DNA from: CAKSQF01 sp964582375
Lineage (GTDB): Bacteria > Bacillota > Clostridia > Oscillospirales > CAG-272
Direction: 5' to 3'
DNA length: 6,434 bases
Assembly: GCA_964582375.1 (NCBI GenBank)
Contig: CAZORL010000050.1
Location: 1 to 6,434, forward strand
This document shows positions 1 to 5,313 of the stretch, piece by piece; position 1 is the stretch's first letter; each line of letters starts with the position of its first letter. The position numbers and the translations under genes are program-made. The notes beneath the pieces were generated by a model that saw nothing but the letters and a program-made list of their open reading frames with translations, was not told where the DNA came from and made no database searches.

Positions 1-203
1 ACGTCGGAGGGAGCCATTGGCAAAATTTGATTGTCACATCGACGATTTGTTATATTGTGCATGAATAACATCTCTGTTGCCATTACAAACAATCCCCTAC
101 ACGTCGGAAACCATTTATTCCTTACTTCTTACCGCTTTCTTCGATTCTCTCCCACATTTCGCCAAAAAATACACTTCCCTTCTGATATAATCACCGTCAA
201 AGG
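1..203. other. Left-edge region without a complete gene
   Basis: No complete gene is visible. One open frame runs in from the left edge on the plus strand and ends at TGA 62-64, with a 20-residue tail starting RRREPLAKF. The gene order noc/parA/parB usually follows rsmG (gidB), whose proteins often end in YPRxxGxxxKxPL. The spacing of R and K in this tail would fit, but the match is too weak to call. The rest, 65-182, is pyrimidine-rich on the plus strand and holds nothing I recognise. An 8-base repeat (ACGTCGGA) occurs at 1-8 and 101-108 and is probably chance. Confidence 0.3.
183..191 (+). promoter_or_regulatory. Extended -10 promoter upstream of the noc-like gene
   Basis: TGATATAAT at 183-191 is a perfect -10 hexamer (186-191) preceded by the TGn extension. 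No good -35 sits about 17 bp upstream; the region at 163-168 is A-rich. Transcription would begin near 198, giving the ATG at 204 almost no leader and the ATG at 237 about 39 nt. Initiation has not been shown; this is inferred from the motif. Confidence 0.45.
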
Positions 204-236
204 ATGGTGATCTTTATTTTTACCCGAAAATATCGT

Positions 237-713
237 ATGTACAACTCTTCCCTTCTCCTTCGTCGTATCCCTCTCTCCGCTGTCATTCCACCAAATATCG
301 CCGCAGACTCTGCCTCGGTCGCTCGTCTTGCCGCATCAATTCGCTCTGTCGGACTTCTCTGCCCTGTAATTCTACGCAAATGTCGCAGAAAATACTCGAT
401 AATCGACGGAAAACAACGCTATCTTGCCTTGAAAATGCTTGATGCGCCTTATCTCGATGCACTGATCGTTGTCGATGATCAAATTCTCGACCTTCTTCCC
501 TCCGAGCCGCAGATCGACATGCCCCAAAGACCTGAACCGCTTGTTCTCATCCGTGATATTCGTCCGCTTTATAACAGCCTCTCCCGAATGATCGACCGCC
601 TGAATACTTCCGGAATACCCTCGAATGTTTCATGTGAAACAATTGATGGCAAAACAGTCGTTAAGATCGAAATCGAAAAGCCGAGATCGATGTTTCACGT
701 GAAACACGAATAA
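237..713 (+). CDS. Short Noc/ParB-like protein lacking the HTH region
   Basis: The predicted protein has 158 residues from ATG 237. An in-frame ATG at 204 would add 11 residues, but its AAAGGA motif runs into the start codon. Neither start has a well-spaced ribosome binding site. I prefer 237 because the ParB-type opening IPLSAVIPPN then follows a normal short N-terminus. Residues 11-80 look like the ParB N-terminal domain, with SIRSVGLLCPVILR and DGKQRYLALKML in place of the usual GERRxRA CTP-binding box. The ENxxRxxLxPxEEA motif and the helix-turn-helix expected next are absent. Residues 102-149 (LIRDIRPLYNSLSRMIDRL onward) resemble the C-terminal domain of clostridial Noc-like proteins. 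The product is therefore probably an internally shortened Noc relative in the usual noc position before parA. DNA binding and CTP clamping are doubtful; dimerisation is possible. Codon use is unusually pyrimidine-rich. The last codons, MFHVKHE, are written on a parS site. Confidence 0.75.
   Translation: MYNSSLLLRRIPLSAVIPPNIAADSASVARLAASIRSVGLLCPVILRKCRRKYSIIDGKQRYLALKMLDAPYLDALIVVDDQILDLLPSEPQIDMPQRPEPLVLIRDIRPLYNSLSRMIDRLNTSGIPSNVSCETIDGKTVVKIEIEKPRSMFHVKHE
626..641. promoter_or_regulatory. parS-like centromere site, one mismatch
   Basis: TGTTTCATGTGAAACA differs from the consensus parS palindrome only at the central C (T here), which breaks the symmetry at the centre. It lies inside the noc-like coding sequence, in the frame that reads VSCET, and is 65 bp upstream of the perfect site. 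It is a likely ParB nucleation site, possibly of lower affinity. Confidence 0.8.
691..706. promoter_or_regulatory. parS centromere site, perfect palindrome
   Basis: TGTTTCACGTGAAACA is a perfect 16-bp palindrome identical to the consensus parS bound by ParB/Spo0J in Firmicutes. It overlaps the last codons of the noc-like gene, encoding FHVKH after an ATG codon that overlaps the first bases. It lies 45 bp before the -35 box of the parA promoter. ParB made from this operon should load here, spread as a CTP-dependent clamp and form the partition complex. Bound ParB could also affect the nearby promoter, which is inference. Confidence 0.96.
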
Positions 714-716
714 AAA

Positions 717-731
717 GTTTCACCGTTTCAC
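717..731 (+). repeat. Tandem parS half-sites (GTTTCAC x2)
   Basis: GTTTCAC occurs at 717-723 and again at 725-731, in direct orientation with an 8-bp period. It equals the left half of parS as read at 692-698. The pair lies between the perfect parS and the parA promoter. It may be a degraded parS or a weak ParB contact; with only 7-base units, chance cannot be excluded. Confidence 0.5.
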
Positions 732-750
732 AAAAATATGCGAAAAACTA

Positions 751-779
751 TTGATTTATTGCCGATAATGTGCTATAAT
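751..779 (+). promoter_or_regulatory. Sigma-A promoter of the parA-parB-serS operon
   Basis: TTGATT (751-756) and TATAAT (774-779) are separated by 17 bp, and TGC directly before the -10 box makes it an extended -10 as well. Transcription would start near 786, giving a leader of about 25 nt before parA. No other promoter of this quality is seen before serS, so it probably drives all three genes. Confidence 0.8.
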
Positions 780-810
780 ATGGGATGAAAACCAGCAAAG
801 GAGGGCACGC

Positions 811-1572
811 ATGGGAAAAATAATCGCTTTCTCCAATCAAAAGGGCGGTATCGGCAAAACGACCTCTGCCGTTAATGTCGCGGCATCGATCGCACTCAAG
901 AAAAAGAAGGTTCTGCTTATCGATCTTGATCCGCAGGGAAATGCGACAAGCGGTGTCGGAGTCAGCAAAAAGGGCGATCTGCCGTCAATATATGACTGTC
1001 TGATCGGCGAAAAAGAGGCAAAAGACTGTGTAATTGCCACGGAATTTCAAAATCTGTCTGTAATTCCGTCAAATCTGTCGCTCGCAGGCGCAGAGATCGA
1101 GCTTGTATCGGTCGAAGGAAGGGAAGGACTGCTCAAGGGTTCGCTCGACAACATAAAATCCGATTTTGACTACATAATCATCGATTGTCCGCCCTCACTC
1201 GGGATACTCACGCTGAATGCGCTTGTCGCATCCGATGGCGTCATAATCCCCATGATCTGCGAATATTACGCACTCGAAGGACTTTCTCAGCTCATGCTGA
1301 CGATAAAACAGGTCAAAAAAGCGTATAATCCGTCGCTTGAGGTGGTCGGAATACTGATCACAATGTACGACAGGCGGCTTAATCTTTCAAAATCGGTTGA
1401 AAAAGAGCTGAAAAAGTACTATAAAGATAAGCTTTTCGACACAAGGATCAAGAGAAACGTCCGTCTTTCGGAAGCACCGTCGTTCGGTCAGCCGGTCTAT
1501 TATTATGATAAGCTGTCCAAGGGAACGGAGCAGTATCTCGCAGTAGCGACAGAGGTTATTAAGAGAATATAA
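811..1572 (+). CDS. parA: Chromosome partitioning ATPase ParA/Soj
   Basis: ParA/Soj is a Walker-type ATPase that binds DNA non-specifically as an ATP dimer. ParB stimulates its ATPase activity, and the pair moves and separates replication origins; in the Bacillus system Soj also regulates DnaA. The 253-residue length is normal. The deviant Walker A box KGGIGKTT is at residues 11-18, with the signature lysine K11 and catalytic K16. The A' motif LIDLDPQGN spans 36-44 and the Walker B motif IIIDCPPSLG spans 122-131. The C-terminal RIKRNVRLSEAPSFGQPV block is typical of chromosomal Soj and contributes to DNA binding. The start is fixed by a strong AAAGGAGGG site at 797-805. The gene is followed after 60 bp by parB. 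Absence of a long N-terminal HTH extension and the parS/parB context point to the chromosomal type rather than a plasmid ParA. Confidence 0.97.
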   Translation: MGKIIAFSNQKGGIGKTTSAVNVAASIALKKKKVLLIDLDPQGNATSGVGVSKKGDLPSIYDCLIGEKEAKDCVIATEFQNLSVIPSNLSLAGAEIELVSVEGREGLLKGSLDNIKSDFDYIIIDCPPSLGILTLNALVASDGVIIPMICEYYALEGLSQLMLTIKQVKKAYNPSLEVVGILITMYDRRLNLSKSVEKELKKYYKDKLFDTRIKRNVRLSEAPSFGQPVYYYDKLSKGTEQYLAVATEVIKRI

Positions 1573-1632
1573 AAGGTCGATTGTAAATGTCGCTCTTTAA
1601 GATTCAAAACTGACAAAAGAAAGGGAAGGGAA

Positions 1633-2523
1633 ATGGCTAAAAAAACAGGGCTTGGAAAGGGTCTGGACGCCCTTTTTGCCGAAACGAGCGAGTCGATCGA
1701 GGAAAAAGTCGAGCCGACGAAGCTGAGAATATCCGAAATTCAGCCACGAAGCGGTCAACCGAGAAAGAGTTTTGACAAGGATGCCCTTGCGGCACTTGCA
1801 GACTCAATCGCTCAAAACGGTCTGATTCAGCCGATAGCGGTTCGATCGACACCGTCAGGGCTTTATGAAATAATTGCAGGTGAGCGTCGATGGCGTGCGT
1901 CAAAGCTTGCGGGGCTTACCGAGGTCCCGGTCGTCATAATTGACAGCGATGATCGCAAAACGGCAGAACTTTCGCTGATCGAAAATATACAGCGTGAAGA
2001 TCTGAACCCGATCGAGGAGGCGATGGCGTATAAGTCGCTCATGTCCGAGTTCGGGATGACACAGGAACAGGTCTCCGAAAAGGTCGGCATATCACGTGCG
2101 GCAGTCGCAAACAAGCTCCGCCTGCTTGACCTGCCAAATGAGGTGTACGCACATCTGATCGCAGGCGATCTCTCGGAGGGACATTGCAGGGCACTGCTCG
2201 GGTTGCGTGACAAGAACAAAATCACAGAGACTGCGACGCTTGCGATCGAGCGTGATCTCTCGGTCAGACAGGTCGAGGAGCTTGTAAGACGAGCAAACGA
2301 AACTTCACAAAAAGTTGCCGAAGATGACGAGGACAAACCGAGATCTGTCAAAGATGTAGACTATGTTGCAGAGCTTGAAAAACGCATCCGCCAAACTATC
2401 GGAAGAGCGGTCAAGATCGTTGACGGTAAGAAAACAAAGAAAATTGAGATCGAATATACCGATAACGCAGATCTCGATGATCTCCTCCGACTTCTTTGCG
2501 GAGAAGACTTTTTAACAGAATAA
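1633..2523 (+). CDS. parB: Chromosome partitioning protein ParB/Spo0J
   Basis: ParB is a parS-binding CTPase clamp that nucleates the origin-proximal partition complex, stimulates ParA and recruits SMC condensin. It has 296 residues, normal for the family. The N-terminal GLGKGLDALF (6-15) is the ParA-stimulating peptide. The CTP-binding domain includes GERRWRA (83-89) and ENIQREDLNPIEEA (117-130), both intact. A helix-turn-helix follows at about 143-164 (MTQEQVSEKVGISRAAVANK region), which reads parS. The C-terminal dimerisation domain covers about 245-293, ending in a leucine-rich DLDDLLRLL segment. An acidic/lysine-rich linker lies at about 225-240. Shine-Dalgarno AAAGGGA (1620-1626) sits 6 nt before the ATG. 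All residues needed for a working ParB are present, in contrast to the shortened relative at 237-713. The cognate parS lies about 0.9 kb upstream. Confidence 0.97.
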   Translation: MAKKTGLGKGLDALFAETSESIEEKVEPTKLRISEIQPRSGQPRKSFDKDALAALADSIAQNGLIQPIAVRSTPSGLYEIIAGERRWRASKLAGLTEVPVVIIDSDDRKTAELSLIENIQREDLNPIEEAMAYKSLMSEFGMTQEQVSEKVGISRAAVANKLRLLDLPNEVYAHLIAGDLSEGHCRALLGLRDKNKITETATLAIERDLSVRQVEELVRRANETSQKVAEDDEDKPRSVKDVDYVAELEKRIRQTIGRAVKIVDGKKTKKIEIEYTDNADLDDLLRLLCGEDFLTE

Positions 2524-2556
2524 TCAACATTACAAATACAAAGTGAGGAATATAAA

Positions 2557-3846
2557 ATGCTTGACATCAAATATATCAAAGAAAAACCCGAAGAAGTGAC
2601 AGCTCGCCTTGCAAAAAAAGGCAAGGACGCAAAGGAAGATATCGCTGCGATCCTCTCGCTCGATGAAAAACGCCGTGCGCTGATCGGCGAGACCGAGAAA
2701 CTCAAAGCCGAAAAGAACAAGACCTCGAAGCTCATTCCGCAGTATAAGAAAGAGGGAAGGGACACTGCCGAAATTTTCGCTGAGATGAAGAAGATCGGCG
2801 ATACGATCACACAAAACGACAATCTGTTAAAAGCGACAGAGGATGAGCTGAACGGTATCCTGCTCGGTCTGCCGAACCTTCCCGACGAAGATCTCCTCCC
2901 CGGCGGCAAAGAGAACAATCAGCCGCTCAGATATTCGGGCGAGCCTCGCAAGTTCGATTTCGAACCGAAAAACCACGTCGATCTTTGCACCGCACTCGGA
3001 CTAATCGATTATCCGCGCGGAACAAAGCTTGCCGGCTCGGGATTTTGGATCTATCGCGGCATGGGCGCACGCCTCGAGTGGGCACTGCTCAACTATTTCA
3101 TGGAAACGCATATTAACGACGGCTATGAGATGATCCTTCCGCCGCATATGCTCGAATATGAGTGCGGACTGACGGCAGGACAGTTCCCGAAATTTGCCGA
3201 TGAGGTCTATAAGATCGAAAATCCGACCGACGATCGCGTCCACTACATGCTCCCGACCGCCGAGGCGGCACTTGCATCGCTCTATCGAAACGAGATCCTG
3301 ACCGAGGCGGATCTGCCGAAGAAAATGTTCGCATATACACCCTGCTTCAGACGCGAGGCAGGCTCGTATCGCTCGGACGAGCGTGGAATGGTTCGCGGAC
3401 ATCAGTTCAACAAGGTCGAGATGTTCCAATACACCCTTCCCGAAAAGTCGGATGAAGCGTTCGACGAGCTTGTGACCAAGGCTGAAAACCTCGTCAAAGG
3501 GCTGGGCTTCCACTTCAGAACGGTCAAGCTTGCCGCAGAGGATTGCTCAGCATCGATGGCACGCACATACGATATCGAGATCAACATCCCGTCGATGAAC
3601 GGCTATAAAGAAGTTTCGTCTGTCTCGAACGCACGCGATTATCAGGCGCGCCGCGGCATGATCAGAGTCAGACGCGCGGACGGCAGGATCGAGTATGTCC
3701 ACACGCTCAACGGCTCGGGACTTGCGACATCCCGTGTTCTGCCTGCACTCGTCGAGCAGAACCAAAACGCCGACGGCTCGGTCAACGTCCCCGATGTCCT
3801 CAAAAAATGGATCGGCGTCGATGTCATCCGCCCCGAGGAAAAGTGA
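2557..3846 (+). CDS. serS: Seryl-tRNA synthetase
   Basis: SerS is the cytoplasmic class II synthetase that charges tRNA(Ser) (and tRNA(Sec) where present) with serine, using ATP. It has 429 residues, normal length. MLDIKYIKEKPEEV opens the N-terminal domain, and a charged, K/E-rich segment at about 28-100 is the coiled-coil arm that grips the long variable arm of tRNA(Ser). Motif 2 is FRREAGSYRSDERG (264-277), followed by HQFNKVEMF (282-290). Motif 3 is NGSGLATSR (385-393). A TAE motif (LPTAEAALASL, near 228-238) helps form the serine pocket. The start is supported by AAGTGAGGA at 2541-2549. The gene lies 33 bp after parB and is probably cotranscribed. That gap has no room for a T-box leader, which often controls serS in Firmicutes. 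A strong terminator follows at 3931-3977. Confidence 0.97.
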   Translation: MLDIKYIKEKPEEVTARLAKKGKDAKEDIAAILSLDEKRRALIGETEKLKAEKNKTSKLIPQYKKEGRDTAEIFAEMKKIGDTITQNDNLLKATEDELNGILLGLPNLPDEDLLPGGKENNQPLRYSGEPRKFDFEPKNHVDLCTALGLIDYPRGTKLAGSGFWIYRGMGARLEWALLNYFMETHINDGYEMILPPHMLEYECGLTAGQFPKFADEVYKIENPTDDRVHYMLPTAEAALASLYRNEILTEADLPKKMFAYTPCFRREAGSYRSDERGMVRGHQFNKVEMFQYTLPEKSDEAFDELVTKAENLVKGLGFHFRTVKLAAEDCSASMARTYDIEINIPSMNGYKEVSSVSNARDYQARRGMIRVRRADGRIEYVHTLNGSGLATSRVLPALVEQNQNADGSVNVPDVLKKWIGVDVIRPEEK

Positions 3847-3859
3847 TTTTTCAAAAAAG

Positions 3860-3902
3860 TTTTGCACAATCTGTGGAAAACTATGTGGAAACCTGTTGAA
3901 AA
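3860..3902. repeat. Cluster of DnaA-box-like 9-mers downstream of serS
   Basis: Three closely spaced sites match the reverse DnaA box TGTGGATAA: TGTGGAAAA at 3872-3880 (one mismatch), TGTGGAAAC at 3884-3892 (two) and TGTTGAAAA at 3894-3902 (two). A fourth in the other orientation, TTTTGCACA at 3860-3868, has two mismatches to TTATCCACA. Starts of the three same-strand sites are 12 and 10 bp apart, and A-rich DNA follows. Such arrays are typical of origin-proximal DnaA binding regions, but no dnaA gene is in the window. DnaA binding is inferred from the motifs. Confidence 0.5.
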
Positions 3903-3930
3903 GTCAAAAAAATCAAGAAAAAACAACATC

Positions 3931-3977
3931 CCCCGATATTTTGCGGAAAATCCGCAAAATATCGGGGAGATTTTTTT
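3931..3977 (+). terminator. Strong intrinsic terminator after serS
   Basis: CCCCGATATTTTGCGGA (3931-3947) pairs perfectly over 17 bp with 3951-3967 around an AAA loop, followed by AGA and seven T (3971-3977). It ends the parA-parB-serS transcript. The minus strand reads the same perfect stem followed by interrupted T-runs (complement of the A-runs at 3905-3924), so it may also stop transcripts coming from mntP, though less well. Confidence 0.9.
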
Positions 3978-3980
3978 CGT

Positions 3981-4412
3981 CCATGCGGGAAAGACAAGAA
4001 CATCTTTGTTTAGTGCCGTAAAGCTTTCCTTTAAGCATAAAATACCGCCCGTGCCTGTCGGGACAGATGATTTTGTCAGCACACTGAAATTTCTTACCAT
4101 GGAAAGGCTTACCGTTGCCGCTTTTTTGATCTCAAGAGGATGAAGCAAGCCATCACTTTCAATAATGAGATCGATCTCCTTTGTGTCTTTATCTCTGTAA
4201 TAATGGAGATAGCATTCCATACCTGCATTCAGATATGTTTTGCGGATCTCGGAAACGATATAGTTTTCAAGAATTGCCCCATTGATAGAGCCGTTGGCAA
4301 GAATTTCGGGAGAACTGTGGCGAGTCAGGTATGCCACAAGCCCGGTGTCGAAGAAATACATCTTGGGGATCTTGACTGTCCGCTTTGGCGTGAACACTGC
4401 AAGCAACTCACA
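3981..4412 (-). pseudogene. C-terminal remnant of an AAA/DUF4143 ATPase
   Basis: The minus-strand frame reads KRTVKIPKMYFFDTG, then a span with GAILENYIVSEIRKTY, then YYRDKDTKEIDLIIE and PLEIKKAATV. This is the C-terminal DUF4143 (nuclease-like fold) part of the AAA_14/DUF4143 ATPases common in anaerobic bacteria. Full members have about 400 residues; only about 140 remain. The P-loop domain is gone: the frame is closed by a stop at 4413-4415, right at the 3' end of mntP. The first possible start is a TTG at 4406. At the other end the homology stops at about 3981 without a stop codon, and the frame stays open through the terminator hairpin and into serS antisense until 3642. The remaining part has no frameshift, so the decay may be recent. 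A working protein is unlikely. Confidence 0.8.
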
Positions 4413-4965
4413 TCAGGTGCTCGATCAAGATCTTGACACCCATCAGAATGAGTATCGCGCCGCCGACTATTTCGGCAGGTTTTTTGAATTTCGCACCGAA
4501 AATGTTGCCGATGTGCAGTCCTGCCGCCGAGATCAGAAAGGTCGTCACGCCGATCAGACCGACTGCGATGAAAATGTTGACATCGGGAAGCAGGGCAAAT
4601 GTGATCCCCACCGCCAGCGCGTCGATCGACGTCGCAACGGCAAGCGGAAGCATCGCGGCGATCGCAAACGAGGGTGCGACCGACTCGTCGTCGCCGCCTA
4701 TTGCCTCACGGATCATGTTTGCGCCGATGAGGGCAAGCAGAATGAATGCGATCCAGTGATCGATCGCGGTTATGTAACTCTCAAATGTCGAGCCGAGCAG
4801 ATAGCCGAGCGCAGGCATGGCAGCCTGAAATCCGCCGAACCACAGCCCGATCAGAAAATAATGACGCAGTTTTAATTTGTCGGTCGAGAGTCCCTTGCAG
4901 ATCGACACCGCAAAAGCGTCCATCGCAAGTGCGACCGCTATCGTAAAGAGTTCAAAAAATCCCAT
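4408..4965 (-). CDS. mntP: Manganese efflux pump MntP
   Basis: MntP exports excess Mn2+ across the cytoplasmic membrane. The protein has 185 residues, normal for the family, with six predicted membrane helices in two three-helix repeats. The first repeat carries ALAMDAFAVSICKGL (12-26) with conserved D16, and the second ATSIDALAVG (111-120) with D115; these paired aspartates are the known key metal-site residues of the family. GGFQAAMPALGYLLG (44-58) is another family signature. It ends with the usual KILIEHL tail, so the 3' end is intact although it abuts an ATPase remnant. A weak AAAAGG (4979-4984) lies about 13 nt before the ATG. It is transcribed from its own promoter, diverging from the PfoR-like gene. 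The leader of about 28 nt is too short for a yybP-ykoY Mn2+ riboswitch. Confidence 0.96.
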   Translation of the reverse strand: MGFFELFTIAVALAMDAFAVSICKGLSTDKLKLRHYFLIGLWFGGFQAAMPALGYLLGSTFESYITAIDHWIAFILLALIGANMIREAIGGDDESVAPSFAIAAMLPLAVATSIDALAVGITFALLPDVNIFIAVGLIGVTTFLISAAGLHIGNIFGAKFKKPAEIVGGAILILMGVKILIEHLM

Positions 4966-4999
4966 AAATTCAGGTTTTCCTTTTGTTTGTTTTCTTTAT

Positions 5000-5028
5000 A
5001 TTTTATCACATCATCGACCGATTGTCAA
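5000..5028 (-). promoter_or_regulatory. Sigma-A promoter of mntP
   Basis: On the minus strand TTGACA (5028-5023) and TAAAAT (5005-5000) are separated by 17 bp, with TGA directly before the -10 box as an extended -10. Transcription should start near 4993, about 28 nt before the mntP ATG. No MntR operator is recognised. Confidence 0.82.
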
Positions 5029-5101
5029 GACCTTTTGGCACAAAAGAGCAAACTGACCGACAATTTATGTAAAAAAGTTCATTATTTGACCAAAATGCAT
5101 C

Positions 5102-5130
5102 TTGACAAATGCCGCCAAAAGGCTTATAAT
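5102..5130 (+). promoter_or_regulatory. Perfect consensus sigma-A promoter of the PfoR-like gene
   Basis: TTGACA (5102-5107) and TATAAT (5125-5130) match consensus at all 12 positions with the ideal 17-bp spacer. Transcription should begin near 5137. A promoter this strong with a leader of about 177 nt suggests that control happens after initiation. Confidence 0.9.
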
Positions 5131-5136
5131 ATAGTT

Positions 5137-5313
5137 ACCTTATATCTTTTTTATCGAAAAGGCGGCTTCATCGGGGGAGAGTGCCACCGTCACAGGTAAG
5201 CCCGAGGCCTTTTCACTCAAAGTTTGTGACGTTTCAATGCCAAAATAATAACGAAAGGTATTCGCCCGCATGATCGGGCGAGGTCGTGCATTGCCGCGAT
5301 CAAAGGTAATCTC
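5137..5313 (+). ncRNA. Structured 5' leader, candidate cis-regulatory RNA of unknown class
   Basis: The leader can fold into a two-part stem: GAAAAGGC (5156-5163) with GCCTTTTC (5207-5214), stacked with GGCTT (5164-5168) and AAGCC (5198-5202), leaving a CGAG bulge. Within the enclosed loop, CGTCACA (5188-5194) is exactly complementary to TGTGACG (5225-5231), forming a 7-bp pseudoknot. A 7-bp hairpin TCGCCCG/CGGGCGA (5262-5281) follows. The 5' end TTACCTT (5135-5141) is complementary to the Shine-Dalgarno AAGGTAA (5303-5309). No T-run terminator is present, so control would be translational. I compared the visible motifs by memory with yybP-ykoY, ykkC, ZTP, fluoride, glycine, THF, TPP, cobalamin and T-box and found no convincing match. 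Folding was done by eye. Confidence 0.5.
5262..5281 (+). promoter_or_regulatory. Hairpin with an ATG in its loop
   Basis: TCGCCCG and CGGGCGA form a perfect 7-bp GC-rich stem around a CATGAT loop. The loop displays the start codon (5270) of a short upstream ORF. No T-run follows, so it is not an intrinsic terminator. Its 3' arm (CGGGC, 5275-5279) can alternatively pair with GCCCG at 5200-5204 in the upstream structure. Confidence 0.55.

Noticed and set aside
2..64. C-terminus of rsmG
   Set aside because: Only the R...K spacing fits the family tail and the YP and final PL are not visible; too short to call without upstream sequence.
1..108. 8-bp repeat ACGTCGGA at 1-8 and 101-108 as a mobile-element target duplication
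   Set aside because: No transposase, inverted ends or extended similarity lies between the copies; probably chance.
3642..3980. Extension of the minus-strand ATPase frame into serS
   Set aside because: Residues after about 3981 are antisense to the terminator and serS and show no similarity to the ATPase family; it is read-through of a frame without a stop.
3862..4436. Plus-strand frames at 3862-4143 and 4140-4436
   Set aside because: They lie on the terminator and opposite the ATPase remnant, with no ribosome binding site or recognisable domain; shadows of the minus-strand frame.
4282..4946. Plus-strand frames opposite mntP
   Set aside because: R/D/C/H-rich translations typical of antisense to a membrane protein gene; mntP itself is unmistakable.
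4408..5000. Manganese (yybP-ykoY) riboswitch for mntP
   Set aside because: The consensus mntP promoter at 5000-5028 leaves a leader of only about 28 nt, and no GGGGAGUAG-type element is seen on that strand.
5156..5231. Known riboswitch class for the permease leader (glycine, THF, ZTP, cobalamin, ykkC)
   Set aside because: GGGGAGAG and GGTAAGCC resemble fragments of several classes, but the other required core motifs of each are missing. Left unclassified.
5262..5281. Intrinsic terminator in the permease leader
   Set aside because: The 7-bp stem is not followed by a T-run.
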